Positions 1 to 5,813 of a stretch of 7,163 nt of DNA are shown here, one piece after another. The notes under the pieces are model-generated. The model was given only the letters and a program-made list of their open reading frames with translations. It was not told the DNA's origin and ran no database searches. Every line of letters starts with the position of its first letter. The stretch's first letter is position 1. Source of the stretch: an uncultured Collinsella sp. (lineage in GTDB: Bacteria > Actinomycetota > Coriobacteriia > Coriobacteriales > Coriobacteriaceae); contig CABQNF010000051.1 of assembly GCA_902465465.1 (NCBI GenBank), forward strand, positions 1 through 7,163, written 5' to 3'. The translations under genes were made by a program, and so were the position numbers.

Positions 1-701
1 TCAACATAGGCGGTCATGACCTCGTCCGCCTTGTGCGTCGTAATCTGCAGCGTCACGCGGTCGTATCGACGATAGAAGCTGTCAATGGTCTTGGTCGAAA
101 TAAACTGGAACACGATGGAGTACGCTGCCTTGTCCCAGCCAAACATAAAGCCAAAGATCGCCAGGATAAAGCAGTTGAAACCAAAGATGACGCCCCAGAT
201 GGTCTTGCCCGTGTGGTTGGAGACCCACAGCGCGATAAAGTCGGTGCCGCCGGTGGATGCGCCGGACTTGAGCGCGATGGCAGCGCCCAGACCCGAGACC
301 ACGCCGCCAAAAATGATGAGCATGATCTTGTCGCCCAAAAACGGGGCGAAGTGAAAGACGTTGAGGAACAGCGATGAAAGCACGACCTGCATCATCGAGA
401 AGATGACGAAGCGCTTGCTAATGCCGCTCCAGCATAGGAGCGCCACGGGGATGTTGAGTGCAAGCATACCGAGCGAGATGTCGATGTGAACGCCGCCAAG
501 CGAGGTAACGCGATCGAGCAGGACCGCGACGCCGGTGAGACCACTCGGAAGCAGGTCGGCGGGCCGAATGAACGCCTGGATCAGGAATGTCTGGAGAACG
601 GCGGAAATGGTGACCGCCGCGGCAGTAATGGCACGGCGAACGATGGTGAGGCGGCCGAGCACGAGCACGCGGTCCGTGAGCTGATCGATGGCGTTCGCCA
701 C
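1..701 (-). CDS. YitT family membrane protein (partial, C-terminus cut by window edge)
   Basis: Integral membrane protein of the YitT family (DUF161 membrane part plus DUF2179 soluble tail); the family's transport role is not established. 233 codons are visible. A hydrophobic helix begins near residue 25, followed by GLTGVAVLL (54-62), further helices at about 74-91, 98-117 and 125-145, and the family hallmark KSGASTGGTDFIA (145-157). The stretch RVTLQITTHKADEVMTAYV (215-233) is the start of the cytoplasmic DUF2179 domain. Family members are usually about 280-290 residues, so some 50-60 residues lie outside the window. The start is GTG at 701, chosen because AAAGGAG sits 5 nt upstream and no better start fits the frame. 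It appears to be a single gene with its own extended -10 promoter, separate from the HAD gene behind it. Family assignment is firm; function is unknown. Confidence 0.9.
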   Translation of the reverse strand, partial: MANAIDQLTDRVLVLGRLTIVRRAITAAAVTISAVLQTFLIQAFIRPADLLPSGLTGVAVLLDRVTSLGGVHIDISLGMLALNIPVALLCWSGISKRFVIFSMMQVVLSSLFLNVFHFAPFLGDKIMLIIFGGVVSGLGAAIALKSGASTGGTDFIALWVSNHTGKTIWGVIFGFNCFILAIFGFMFGWDKAAYSIVFQFISTKTIDSFYRRYDRVTLQITTHKADEVMTAYV

Positions 702-746
702 GGAGGCTCCTTTCGAAGGCAGATCCAGTTGTGAGGCATGCCCGCG

Positions 747-755
747 ATTGTAGCA
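747..755 (-). promoter_or_regulatory. Extended -10 promoter for the YitT-family gene
   Basis: Reading the minus strand, TGCTACAAT forms a TGn-extended -10 box (TACAAT at 752-747) about 46 nt upstream of the GTG start. The only -35-like hexamer, TTGAAG, is 20 nt upstream of the -10, which is too far to be convincing. The extended TG may compensate. This was found by eye only. Confidence 0.5.
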
Positions 756-840
756 TGGAGCGTGCGGGAGCGCTTCAATTCACCCTCTCTCGACGACCAA
801 AACGGGACCAGCAACCCCCACAACCAAAGGGCAAAATTCC

Positions 841-960
841 AAGTGAGTAGACTTTTTACGATCTGCCGAGCACACCCAAAAATAGCCACCTCTGTGACCT
901 GCGGTTTTACAAAGGAAGATATGTTTTGTGCTCGGCCTGCGCCAAAAAGTCTACTCACTT
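841..960. repeat. 120-bp inverted-repeat element (MITE/REP-like) between the HAD and YitT genes
   Basis: The element is bounded by a perfect 17-bp inverted repeat: AAGTGAGTAGACTTTTT at 841-857 and its reverse complement at 944-960. After a symmetric 7-nt interruption on each side comes a second perfect 10-bp pair, GCCGAGCACA at 865-874 and TGTGCTCGGC at 927-936. The remaining 52 nt (875-926) form the loop. The length is exactly 40 codons. In the frame read on each strand, both strands are free of stops and both begin with SRLF and end with KSLLT. It does not act as an obvious terminator, because the T-runs are on the inner side of the arms. It may be a non-autonomous mobile element, a REP-type repeat or a structured RNA. 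I see no clear target-site duplication. The rest of the 702-1057 gap holds only the YitT promoter. Confidence 0.7.
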
Positions 961-1057
961 AGCCCGAATCGAAGCCAAACAGATCAAAATCGAAACCGAA
1001 TTGAGCCAGTCCACCGCAAAAAACGTTTGAACCCGTGCTTCTTGCGGTGAATCGACG

Positions 1058-1687
1058 CTACAGAGCGGCCAAAATGTCGGTCAGATTGTCGATAACGACA
1101 TCGGCTCGCGATTGATCGAGGTTGACGCCCTCGTGCGGGCGCAGCGCCAGGACGCGGGCGCCGGAGCGCTTGCCGGCCTCGATCCCCATAGGCGAATCCT
1201 CGATAACCAGGCACTCGGCAGGCTCCATCCCCAGCGCCTCCATGGCACGCAGGTAAATCTCGGGATCGGGCTTAAACGCACTGCACTCGTGACCGCTGAT
1301 GGTGTAATCCAGCACATCGGCAATGCCAGCAATCTCCACCAGCTCGTCGATCAGCTCGCGATAGGACGAACTCGCGATGGCACACTTCACGCCACGCTCG
1401 TGCAGCTTGCGCATCACCGGCTCCGTCTGCTCGTTGAGCAGCTCGGCATACGGAACGGGGTGGTCCGGGCTGTAGACCTGCTTGTACTCCACGCGCAGAC
1501 GCTCGCGCAGCTCAACATCGTCGGGCACCAGCGCCTCCCAAATGGCAGGCTCGTTAGACCCCGAAAGATCGGGGATCTCGTCAAAATGGAACCCCTTCTC
1601 TTCCATAAACGCCACGCGACGACGGTTGTAGAACCACTCGGTATCGACCAGCACGCCGTCCATGTCAAACAGCACCGCCTTGATCAT
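1058..1687 (-). CDS. HAD-superfamily hydrolase, beta-phosphoglucomutase-like (subfamily IA)
   Basis: Cytosolic 209-residue HAD enzyme that probably removes or moves a phosphate on a small sugar phosphate. Motif I is DMDGV (8-12), with D8 the expected nucleophile and D10 the acid/base. Motif II is IASSS (104-108) with S106. Motif III is FKPDP with K139. Motif IV is VIEDS (161-165) with E163-D164 for magnesium. Residues 14-80 form the helical cap typical of the beta-phosphoglucomutase/phosphatase group, and the length is normal for it. The ATG at 1687 is chosen because GGGAGGAG ends 6 nt upstream; an in-frame ATG two codons earlier overlaps that site. The gene lies 160 nt behind the deglycase and after a strong terminator, so it may be expressed separately or by read-through. 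Substrate cannot be read from the sequence; hydrolysis of a hexose phosphate from the upstream pathway is only a guess. Confidence 0.9.
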   Translation of the reverse strand: MIKAVLFDMDGVLVDTEWFYNRRRVAFMEEKGFHFDEIPDLSGSNEPAIWEALVPDDVELRERLRVEYKQVYSPDHPVPYAELLNEQTEPVMRKLHERGVKCAIASSSYRELIDELVEIAGIADVLDYTISGHECSAFKPDPEIYLRAMEALGMEPAECLVIEDSPMGIEAGKRSGARVLALRPHEGVNLDQSRADVVIDNLTDILAAL

Positions 1688-1781
1688 ACGCATCTCCTCC
1701 CACCTGCCAAAAAGGGTCAGGTTTATTTTGGTGGGTTTTATCTGGGGCTTTACGGCGCGACAGACGCACCCTCCCCAAAGC

Positions 1782-1813
1782 AAAAAAGGGGACGGGGCGC
1801 AAACCCCATCCCC
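1782..1813 (-). terminator. Rho-independent terminator after the deglycase gene
   Basis: On the minus strand GGGGATGGGG (1813-1804) pairs with CCCCGTCCCC (1797-1788) around a 6-nt loop and is followed by six T (1787-1782). The single non-Watson-Crick pair is a U-G wobble in minus-strand RNA but would be an A-C mismatch in plus-strand RNA, so the hairpin is built for the minus transcript. It lies 34 nt past the deglycase stop and should end the PTS-deglycase operon. Confidence 0.92.
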
Positions 1814-1847
1814 TCTCAATCAACCCGTAAGGTCTACTTACTTGTGA

Positions 1848-2831
1848 TTAGTAGGAAAGCTTCCACATGTAGCGACGCATGGTCAGCGGGTGCTGACGGG
1901 CCTCGGCGATCTGGTTGCCGTACTCGCGCATAACGGCGAGGTGCAGCAGCGGGTTGAAGTAGGTGATGACGCTCGCGGGCACGGCGTCAGCCAGGCCGTA
2001 GTCCTTGGAGTCGATCAGAGCGACCTTGGCGCCCATGCGCTCAAGGAAGGTGAGGGCGCGGGCGTCCATCGGACGGGTGGCGCCATCGGACATGAAGAAG
2101 ACGTAGGGCTTACCCTCGGTGGAAACCTCGAACGGGCCGTGGAAGTACTCGCCGGTGTTGTAGGCGGCGGCGTCGATCCACTGCATCTCGGTGAACAGGA
2201 AGGCGGCGTGAGAATAAGCCATCTTCTCGGAGGCACCGGAAGCCATGAAGTAGATCATCTTGTCGTCCTTGAAGTCCTCGGCGAACTTCTTGGCGAGCTT
2301 CTTGCAGTGCTGAGCGGCGTTCTCGCAGAGATCGAAGATGTTGGTGAGGCCGGTGATCATGTCCTCGTAGTGGTCATAGCCCTCGGTCTGCTGAAGGATC
2401 TCGAGAGCAAGAGCGATAGCATAGCCGGGCTTCTCGCACTTGGCAGCGTAGTTGGCGTGGAAGCCGTGAACGATGACGTGGTCGGCGTCGACGGTCAGAG
2501 CGGAGCCAGCCTTGTTGGTGAGGGAGACGACCGGGCAGTTGTGCTTCTTGGCGGTCTTGTTGGCCTCGACGGTCTCGGGCGTGGAGCCACCGAGGGAGCA
2601 GGTGATCACGAAGGTGTGCTCGTTGACCCAGGAGGGCGTGTCGTAGTTGAACTCGTTAGCAGTGAAGATCTGAACGTTCAGCTTGTCCGTGTTGTTGGCC
2701 AGGAAGTACTTGGCGGGGTAAAGGTCGGACATGGAAGCGCCGCAGCCGACGAAGGCGACGCTGTGGATCTCGTGGTTGGACAGGACGTCAGCGACGATCT
2801 GCTTAGGGAGGTTAAGGTCGATCTCGTACAT
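1848..2831 (-). CDS. SIS-domain Amadori-product 6-phosphate deglycase (FraB/FrlB/GfrF-like)
   Basis: Cytosolic 327-residue enzyme with two SIS domains, predicted to split a 6-phosphorylated Amadori compound into a hexose 6-phosphate and a free amino acid. The first SIS domain shows GCGAS (29-33) and SLGGSTPET (79-87); the second spans about 190-290. From memory, the C-terminal half resembles Salmonella FraB closely: LQQTEGY, KDDKMIY, EMQW, GEYFHGPFE (227-235) and the end AEARQHPLT-RRYMWK. The catalytic Glu and His of FraB (E214, H230, 16 apart) correspond to E215 and H231 here, also 16 apart. There is no glutaminase domain, so it is not GlmS. The ATG at 2831 has AAAGGA 9 nt upstream; an in-frame ATG three codons earlier touches that site. 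Its position behind a mannose-family PTS recalls the Salmonella gfr operon. The class is well supported; the exact substrate (fructoselysine, glucoselysine, fructose-asparagine or other) is open. Confidence 0.85.
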   Translation of the reverse strand: MYEIDLNLPKQIVADVLSNHEIHSVAFVGCGASMSDLYPAKYFLANNTDKLNVQIFTANEFNYDTPSWVNEHTFVITCSLGGSTPETVEANKTAKKHNCPVVSLTNKAGSALTVDADHVIVHGFHANYAAKCEKPGYAIALALEILQQTEGYDHYEDMITGLTNIFDLCENAAQHCKKLAKKFAEDFKDDKMIYFMASGASEKMAYSHAAFLFTEMQWIDAAAYNTGEYFHGPFEVSTEGKPYVFFMSDGATRPMDARALTFLERMGAKVALIDSKDYGLADAVPASVITYFNPLLHLAVMREYGNQIAEARQHPLTMRRYMWKLSY

Positions 2832-2921
2832 CTGACACATTCCTTTCGATTTTTGCGGCGCCACATTGCCGGGCGCTCGCAGGGTTACCGTGGTTTGGAC
2901 CGAGTCGCCGGCCCGTTGAGG

Positions 2922-2951
2922 ATGTGACAAAGGGACTGCCCTTTGTCACAT
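2922..2951. repeat. Perfect 13-bp palindromic hairpin in the EIID-deglycase spacer
   Basis: ATGTGACAAAGGG (2922-2934) and CCCTTTGTCACAT (2939-2951) are perfect complements around a 4-nt loop. In the minus transcript the hairpin is preceded by an A-run and has no T-run after it, so it is not a normal terminator for this operon. I recall similar TGACAAAGGGAC palindromes being common between genes in Collinsella, which would make it a REP-type repeat; that is memory, not a search. Between genes of one operon it could also act as an RNA-processing or mRNA-stability element. Confidence 0.75.
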
Positions 2952-2960
2952 TTTGGGGAT

Positions 2961-2999
2961 GGAAGCCTGCCTGGGGTATGGGATGCCAGGCAGGCCCCC
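2961..2999 (-). other. Strong intercistronic hairpin just downstream of EIID
   Basis: GCCTGCCTGG (2965-2974) and CCAGGCAGGC (2986-2995) form a perfect 10-bp stem with an 11-nt loop. In minus-strand RNA the stem can extend by two G-U and two G-C pairs, to 14 pairs over 2961-2999; in plus-strand RNA the two G-U pairs would be A-C mismatches. There is no T-run after it. It begins about 30 nt past the EIID stop, where it could protect the 3' end of the PTS message or attenuate the deglycase gene. Confidence 0.6.
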
Positions 3000-3029
3000 G
3001 GGGGAAAGCGGTTAGGCGCTTAGTCGCGA

Positions 3030-3863
3030 CTAGGCCAGGATGCCGGCCGCGGAGAGGGCGATGCCGCCCACAATGGCGATCACGAGAAGCCAACCGGTGT
3101 TGACGTTCTTCTTGATGAGCCAGTACATAAGGCCGGTGAGGCCGAGGGAGATCATCTGGGGCATCATGCCGTCCAGGATATCCTGAATCACGACGGTGCC
3201 CTCAGCGAACTGCAGCGGGGTGGTGGCGCCGATCAGCGTGGCGATCATGCCGCCCACGGACATAAGACCCACGATGCCGCAGACATACATGAGCTTCTCC
3301 ATGAGGTCGCCGCCCTGAAGCTTGCTCAGGTACTCGTGGCCGCCCTGATAGCCCATCTTGGCTGCGAACCAAGTGATCAGCACAGAGGGGACGATGGAGA
3401 TGAGCATGGCCAGGATCGGGCCCATGATGGAGCCCTGCTGAGCCAGCTGAACGCCCAGGCCAAAGGCGATAACGCGGATGGTGCCCTGGAAGAAGGAGTC
3501 ACCGATGCCGGAAAGCGGACCCATGAGGGAGGTCTTGACCGCGTTGATCGAATCGGGATCGAAGTTCTCGGGATCCTTGGCGTACTCCTCCTCCATGGAG
3601 GCGGCGAGGCCCAGGATGAAAGCGCTCGTCTGCGGGGTGCAGTTGTAGAACGCCATGTGACGGTGGTAAGCCTCTTTCTTAGCAGCGAGCTGCTTGGGGT
3701 CGGACTCATCCGGATAGAGGCGGTCGAGCGTGGGAACCATGCCGTAGAGGAAGCCCATGTTCATCTGACGCTCGTAGTTCCAAGAGGCCTGGATGGCCCA
3801 GGAGCGCCAGAAGAACTGGCTGACCTTCTTGTTCAGGGACACGTCCTTGGTTGCGGTTGCCAT
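3030..3863 (-). CDS. PTS mannose-family EIID membrane component
   Basis: Inner-membrane EIID subunit (ManZ/GfrD type), which with EIIC forms the sugar channel of a mannose-family PTS. The 277 residues show the family signature throughout: RSWAIQASWNYERQMNMGFLYG (about 20-41), P-L--LYPD (44-52), RHMAFYNCTPQTSAFILG (68-85), MEEEYA (90-95) and KTSLMGPLSGIGDSFFQGT (110-128). Hydrophobic segments follow at about 129-170, 192-214 and 235-277, with the C-terminus ending in the last helix as is normal. The ATG at 3863 is preceded by AAGGAGG with 8 nt spacing, and that site overlaps the EIIC stop codon, which implies coupled translation. The stop lies within a 12-bp perfect palindrome, TAGTCGCGACTA (3021-3032). 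Family is certain; substrate specificity is inferred from the deglycase. Confidence 0.95.
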   Translation of the reverse strand: MATATKDVSLNKKVSQFFWRSWAIQASWNYERQMNMGFLYGMVPTLDRLYPDESDPKQLAAKKEAYHRHMAFYNCTPQTSAFILGLAASMEEEYAKDPENFDPDSINAVKTSLMGPLSGIGDSFFQGTIRVIAFGLGVQLAQQGSIMGPILAMLISIVPSVLITWFAAKMGYQGGHEYLSKLQGGDLMEKLMYVCGIVGLMSVGGMIATLIGATTPLQFAEGTVVIQDILDGMMPQMISLGLTGLMYWLIKKNVNTGWLLVIAIVGGIALSAAGILA

Positions 3864-3876
3864 AGTGTGTTCCTCC

Positions 3877-4671
3877 TTAGTCTTCGTCGTCTTCGAGCGG
3901 ATCGTAGTCGGAATCGACGCCGGCAGCAGCATGGGAACCGTTGAACTTGAAGCCCATGAAGACGACAGCCAGGCACACACCGATCAGAGCGACCGCGATG
4001 ACGGACAGGTTGAGGTAAGCGGCGAGCAGGAAACCGATGAACAGGAACGGAGTCATACCCTTCTTGATCATCATGGTGAGCAGCAGGGCCAAGCCGTAGG
4101 CGGTCATGATCTTGGTCGAAACGTTAAGACCAGTGGACAGCCACTCGGGAACCATGTTGACGATGGCCTGAACCAGGTCGGTGCCAACAAAGACGGCGAG
4201 GAAGATCGGCAGGAAGTACATGACGGCGTACAGACCGGAGCCGGCGCAGATGTGCATACGGTAGGCGGTCTTGAACTTTCCGTTATCGATCGCGCTATCT
4301 GCCACATGGGTGAGGGCGGCGATGATGGAACGGAACACGATGCCGAGGAGCTGACCCAGGACGGCGACCGGGATGGCGATCGTCATGGCGGTCTCGGCGG
4401 AAGCATCGGTCAGGCACGCAAAGGCAGCGGCCACGATGCCGCCCAGGACCATATCGGGCGGAACGGCGGCGCCGACCTGCACCAGGCCCATGGACACGAG
4501 CTCGACGGCGGCACCGACGGCAAGGCCAGTGGGCACATCGCCCAGCAGCAAACCGACGAGCGTAGCGCCAACGAGGGGCTGCTCGAAGTTAAGACGACCG
4601 AGCAGGCGGGAGTCCCACATGCAGAACACGCCGACGAGGCCGACGAGCACCGCACTGATGAACGTATTCAT
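3877..4671 (-). CDS. PTS mannose-family EIIC membrane component
   Basis: Inner-membrane EIIC subunit (ManY/GfrC type) of 264 residues, which with EIID carries the sugar across the membrane. Diagnostic blocks are GLLLGDVPTGLAVGAAVEL (40-58) and MGLVQVGAAVPPDMVLGG (61-78), followed by several hydrophobic helices as far as about residue 245. The protein ends in a strongly acidic tail, SDYDPLEDDED, which is not part of the family core. The ATG at 4671 follows AAAGGAG with 6 nt spacing. The 36-nt gap to EIIAB contains a small CAGGC/GCCTG hairpin (4689-4702), and the gap to EIID is 13 nt, so the three permease genes are one transcription unit. Family is certain; substrate is inferred from context. 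Confidence 0.95.
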   Translation of the reverse strand: MNTFISAVLVGLVGVFCMWDSRLLGRLNFEQPLVGATLVGLLLGDVPTGLAVGAAVELVSMGLVQVGAAVPPDMVLGGIVAAAFACLTDASAETAMTIAIPVAVLGQLLGIVFRSIIAALTHVADSAIDNGKFKTAYRMHICAGSGLYAVMYFLPIFLAVFVGTDLVQAIVNMVPEWLSTGLNVSTKIMTAYGLALLLTMMIKKGMTPFLFIGFLLAAYLNLSVIAVALIGVCLAVVFMGFKFNGSHAAAGVDSDYDPLEDDED

Positions 4672-4707
4672 ACCCTTCTCCTTTCAGTCAGGCAAAAGCC
4701 TGGTTGA

Positions 4708-5631
4708 TTACAGCTTGGCGTCGATGTCGACGCTCTGATACGTAGGGGTCTGCTGGACGTAGAGCTTAATGCCCATGTCGAGCAGCTGGTTGACGTCGGC
4801 CTTCTGGGTGGCGTCGAGGAAGACGGAGCTGTCCTTGCCGCCGACCTGATCGGCACCGTCGTGATTGGCGGTGGCGCCCAGGTTGATGGCGTCGAGCTTG
4901 TAGCCCTGGCAGAACTGCAGCATCTCGGCAGTGTTGCCAAAGACGAACATGACGCGCTCGCCGAGGGTGTTGAGCTTGTCCATCTTGGCGAGGGCACGCT
5001 CGACGGTGAAGACGTTCAGGCGCACGCCCTGAGGCTTGGCCAGCTTAAGAGCGCCCTTCTTGATGTCATCGTTGGCGGCAGCGTTGTCGACGACGATGAT
5101 GCGCTCGGCCTGAACCTTGGTGGTCCAGGTAAAGACGACCTGGCCGTGCAGCAGACGGTAGTCAAGACGTGCGAGGACGATCTTGGCGGGACCGGAGCTG
5201 TGACGGGACGCCTTGGCCTTCTTGGCGGGAGCCGCGGCAGCCTCGACCGGTGCGTTGGGGTTGGTCAGACCGGTGCGGGCCTCGTTGATGAGGGCCGCGA
5301 GCTCGGCGCCCTTGACGGGGACGGGGCTCATAGCGAGCGTGAGCGCCAGCGGAATGTTGAAACCGCTGACAACCGTGAACTTCGTGCCGTTCTTGGAAAG
5401 CTCGACCATGTTGTTGTTGACCGAGCTGCCGAGCATATCGGTCAGCACATAGACGGTGTCGTCCGCGTTGAACGTGGCGATCATGGCGTCCACCTTATTG
5501 GTGATGGGCTCCTTGTCGTCACGAGCAAGCGACACGACGTGGACGTTCGACACGTCGCCGAGAACCATCTCGAGCGTGTCTTTGGCGCCTGCGGCCAGGC
5601 CGCCATGAGATGCGAGAATGATCTGATTCAT
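4708..5631 (-). CDS. PTS mannose-family fused EIIAB component
   Basis: Cytoplasmic phosphotransfer protein of 307 residues, combining EIIA and EIIB as in E. coli ManX. The EIIA domain covers about 1-120: LASHGGLAAG places the phosphorylated histidine at H9, and TDMLGSS (64-70) is typical of the family. An Ala/Lys-rich linker (about 128-148) follows. The EIIB domain runs from about 149 to the end: ARLDYRLLHGQVV gives the second phosphorylated histidine, H162, and NLGATANH and VQQTPT are further family blocks. Phosphate from HPr passes H9 to H162 to the sugar held by EIIC-EIID. The ATG at 5631 has an excellent AAGGAGGAGG site. It is the first gene of the operon, directly behind the control region at 5648-5736. 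Codon choice in this and the following three genes is strongly biased to C/G-ending codons, which suggests high expression. Salmonella Gfr keeps A and B separate, so the fusion is a difference. Confidence 0.95.
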   Translation of the reverse strand: MNQIILASHGGLAAGAKDTLEMVLGDVSNVHVVSLARDDKEPITNKVDAMIATFNADDTVYVLTDMLGSSVNNNMVELSKNGTKFTVVSGFNIPLALTLAMSPVPVKGAELAALINEARTGLTNPNAPVEAAAAPAKKAKASRHSSGPAKIVLARLDYRLLHGQVVFTWTTKVQAERIIVVDNAAANDDIKKGALKLAKPQGVRLNVFTVERALAKMDKLNTLGERVMFVFGNTAEMLQFCQGYKLDAINLGATANHDGADQVGGKDSSVFLDATQKADVNQLLDMGIKLYVQQTPTYQSVDIDAKL

Positions 5632-5647
5632 CTTGCCTCCTCCTTTT

Positions 5648-5666
5648 CGTTATGGTCATTATAACG
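5648..5666 (-). promoter_or_regulatory. PTS operon -10 box and probable operator
   Basis: The minus strand carries a consensus TATAAT at 5663-5658, giving a predicted transcript start near 5651 and a leader of about 20 nt that includes the ribosome binding site. CGTTAT (5648-5653) and ATAACG (5661-5666) form an inverted repeat with a 7-bp spacer that embeds this -10 box, as expected for a repressor operator. No good -35 box stands 16-18 nt upstream, so an activator may be needed. A second possible -10, TATACT at 5699-5694, would place the operator inside the leader instead. Confidence 0.55.
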
Positions 5667-5701
5667 TCTTATACGTTGCTTATATTGCTAATTAGTATAA
5701 A

Positions 5702-5736
5702 GACCGTTCGCGGGTGAAAATCGACCGTTGACGGGT
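5702..5736. promoter_or_regulatory. Two direct repeats 21 bp apart upstream of the PTS promoter (putative activator site)
   Basis: GACCGTTCGCGGGT (5702-5715) and GACCGTTGACGGGT (5723-5736) agree at 12 of 14 positions and are offset by 21 bp, two helical turns. They lie roughly 50-85 bp upstream of the transcript start predicted from TATAAT, where a dimeric activator would bind one face of the DNA. The remainder of the 182-nt gap, 5737-5813, shows no T-run terminator for the EamA gene. Confidence 0.5.
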
Positions 5737-5813
5737 TTAACGTAATCGAAACGTTGGTGCAGGGTAGGTCGGCGCTGTCTTGGCGACGCCCGATCAGACG
5801 CCTCCCCAATCCC

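Noticed and set aside
581..958. A 125-codon minus-strand open frame running through the 120-bp element into the YitT gene
   Set aside because: It overlaps the well-supported YitT coding sequence in another frame, has no clear ribosome binding site, and its N-terminal part is just the inverted-repeat element. It is treated as a by-product of the repeat.
1012..1049. CACCGCAA/TTGCGGTG inverted repeat just downstream of the HAD gene as a terminator
   Set aside because: The stem is only 8 bp with a 22-nt loop, and the T-run lies inside the loop rather than after the stem.
1702..1722. Small ACCTG/CAGGT hairpin near the HAD ribosome binding site as a riboswitch or thermosensor
   Set aside because: Only five base pairs with a bulge; expected by chance and no ligand-binding fold is visible.
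1848..2831. SIS protein as GlmS, AgaS or an RpiR-type regulator
   Set aside because: No N-terminal glutaminase or helix-turn-helix domain is present, and the C-terminal EMQW, GEYFHGP and RRYMWK motifs fit the FraB deglycase group better. AgaS is the main alternative to test.
1890..2927. A 345-codon plus-strand open frame opposite the deglycase gene
   Set aside because: It is the antisense of a strongly supported gene, rich in Gly, Val and Leu as expected from complementing its biased codons, with no recognisable domain. Similar plus-strand frames opposite the PTS and EamA genes were dismissed for the same reason.
5632..5813. Sigma-54 (-24/-12) promoter with LevR-type control, as in some mannose-family PTS operons
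   Set aside because: No TGGCAC-N5-TTGC-like element was found on the minus strand, and a TATAAT box is present instead.
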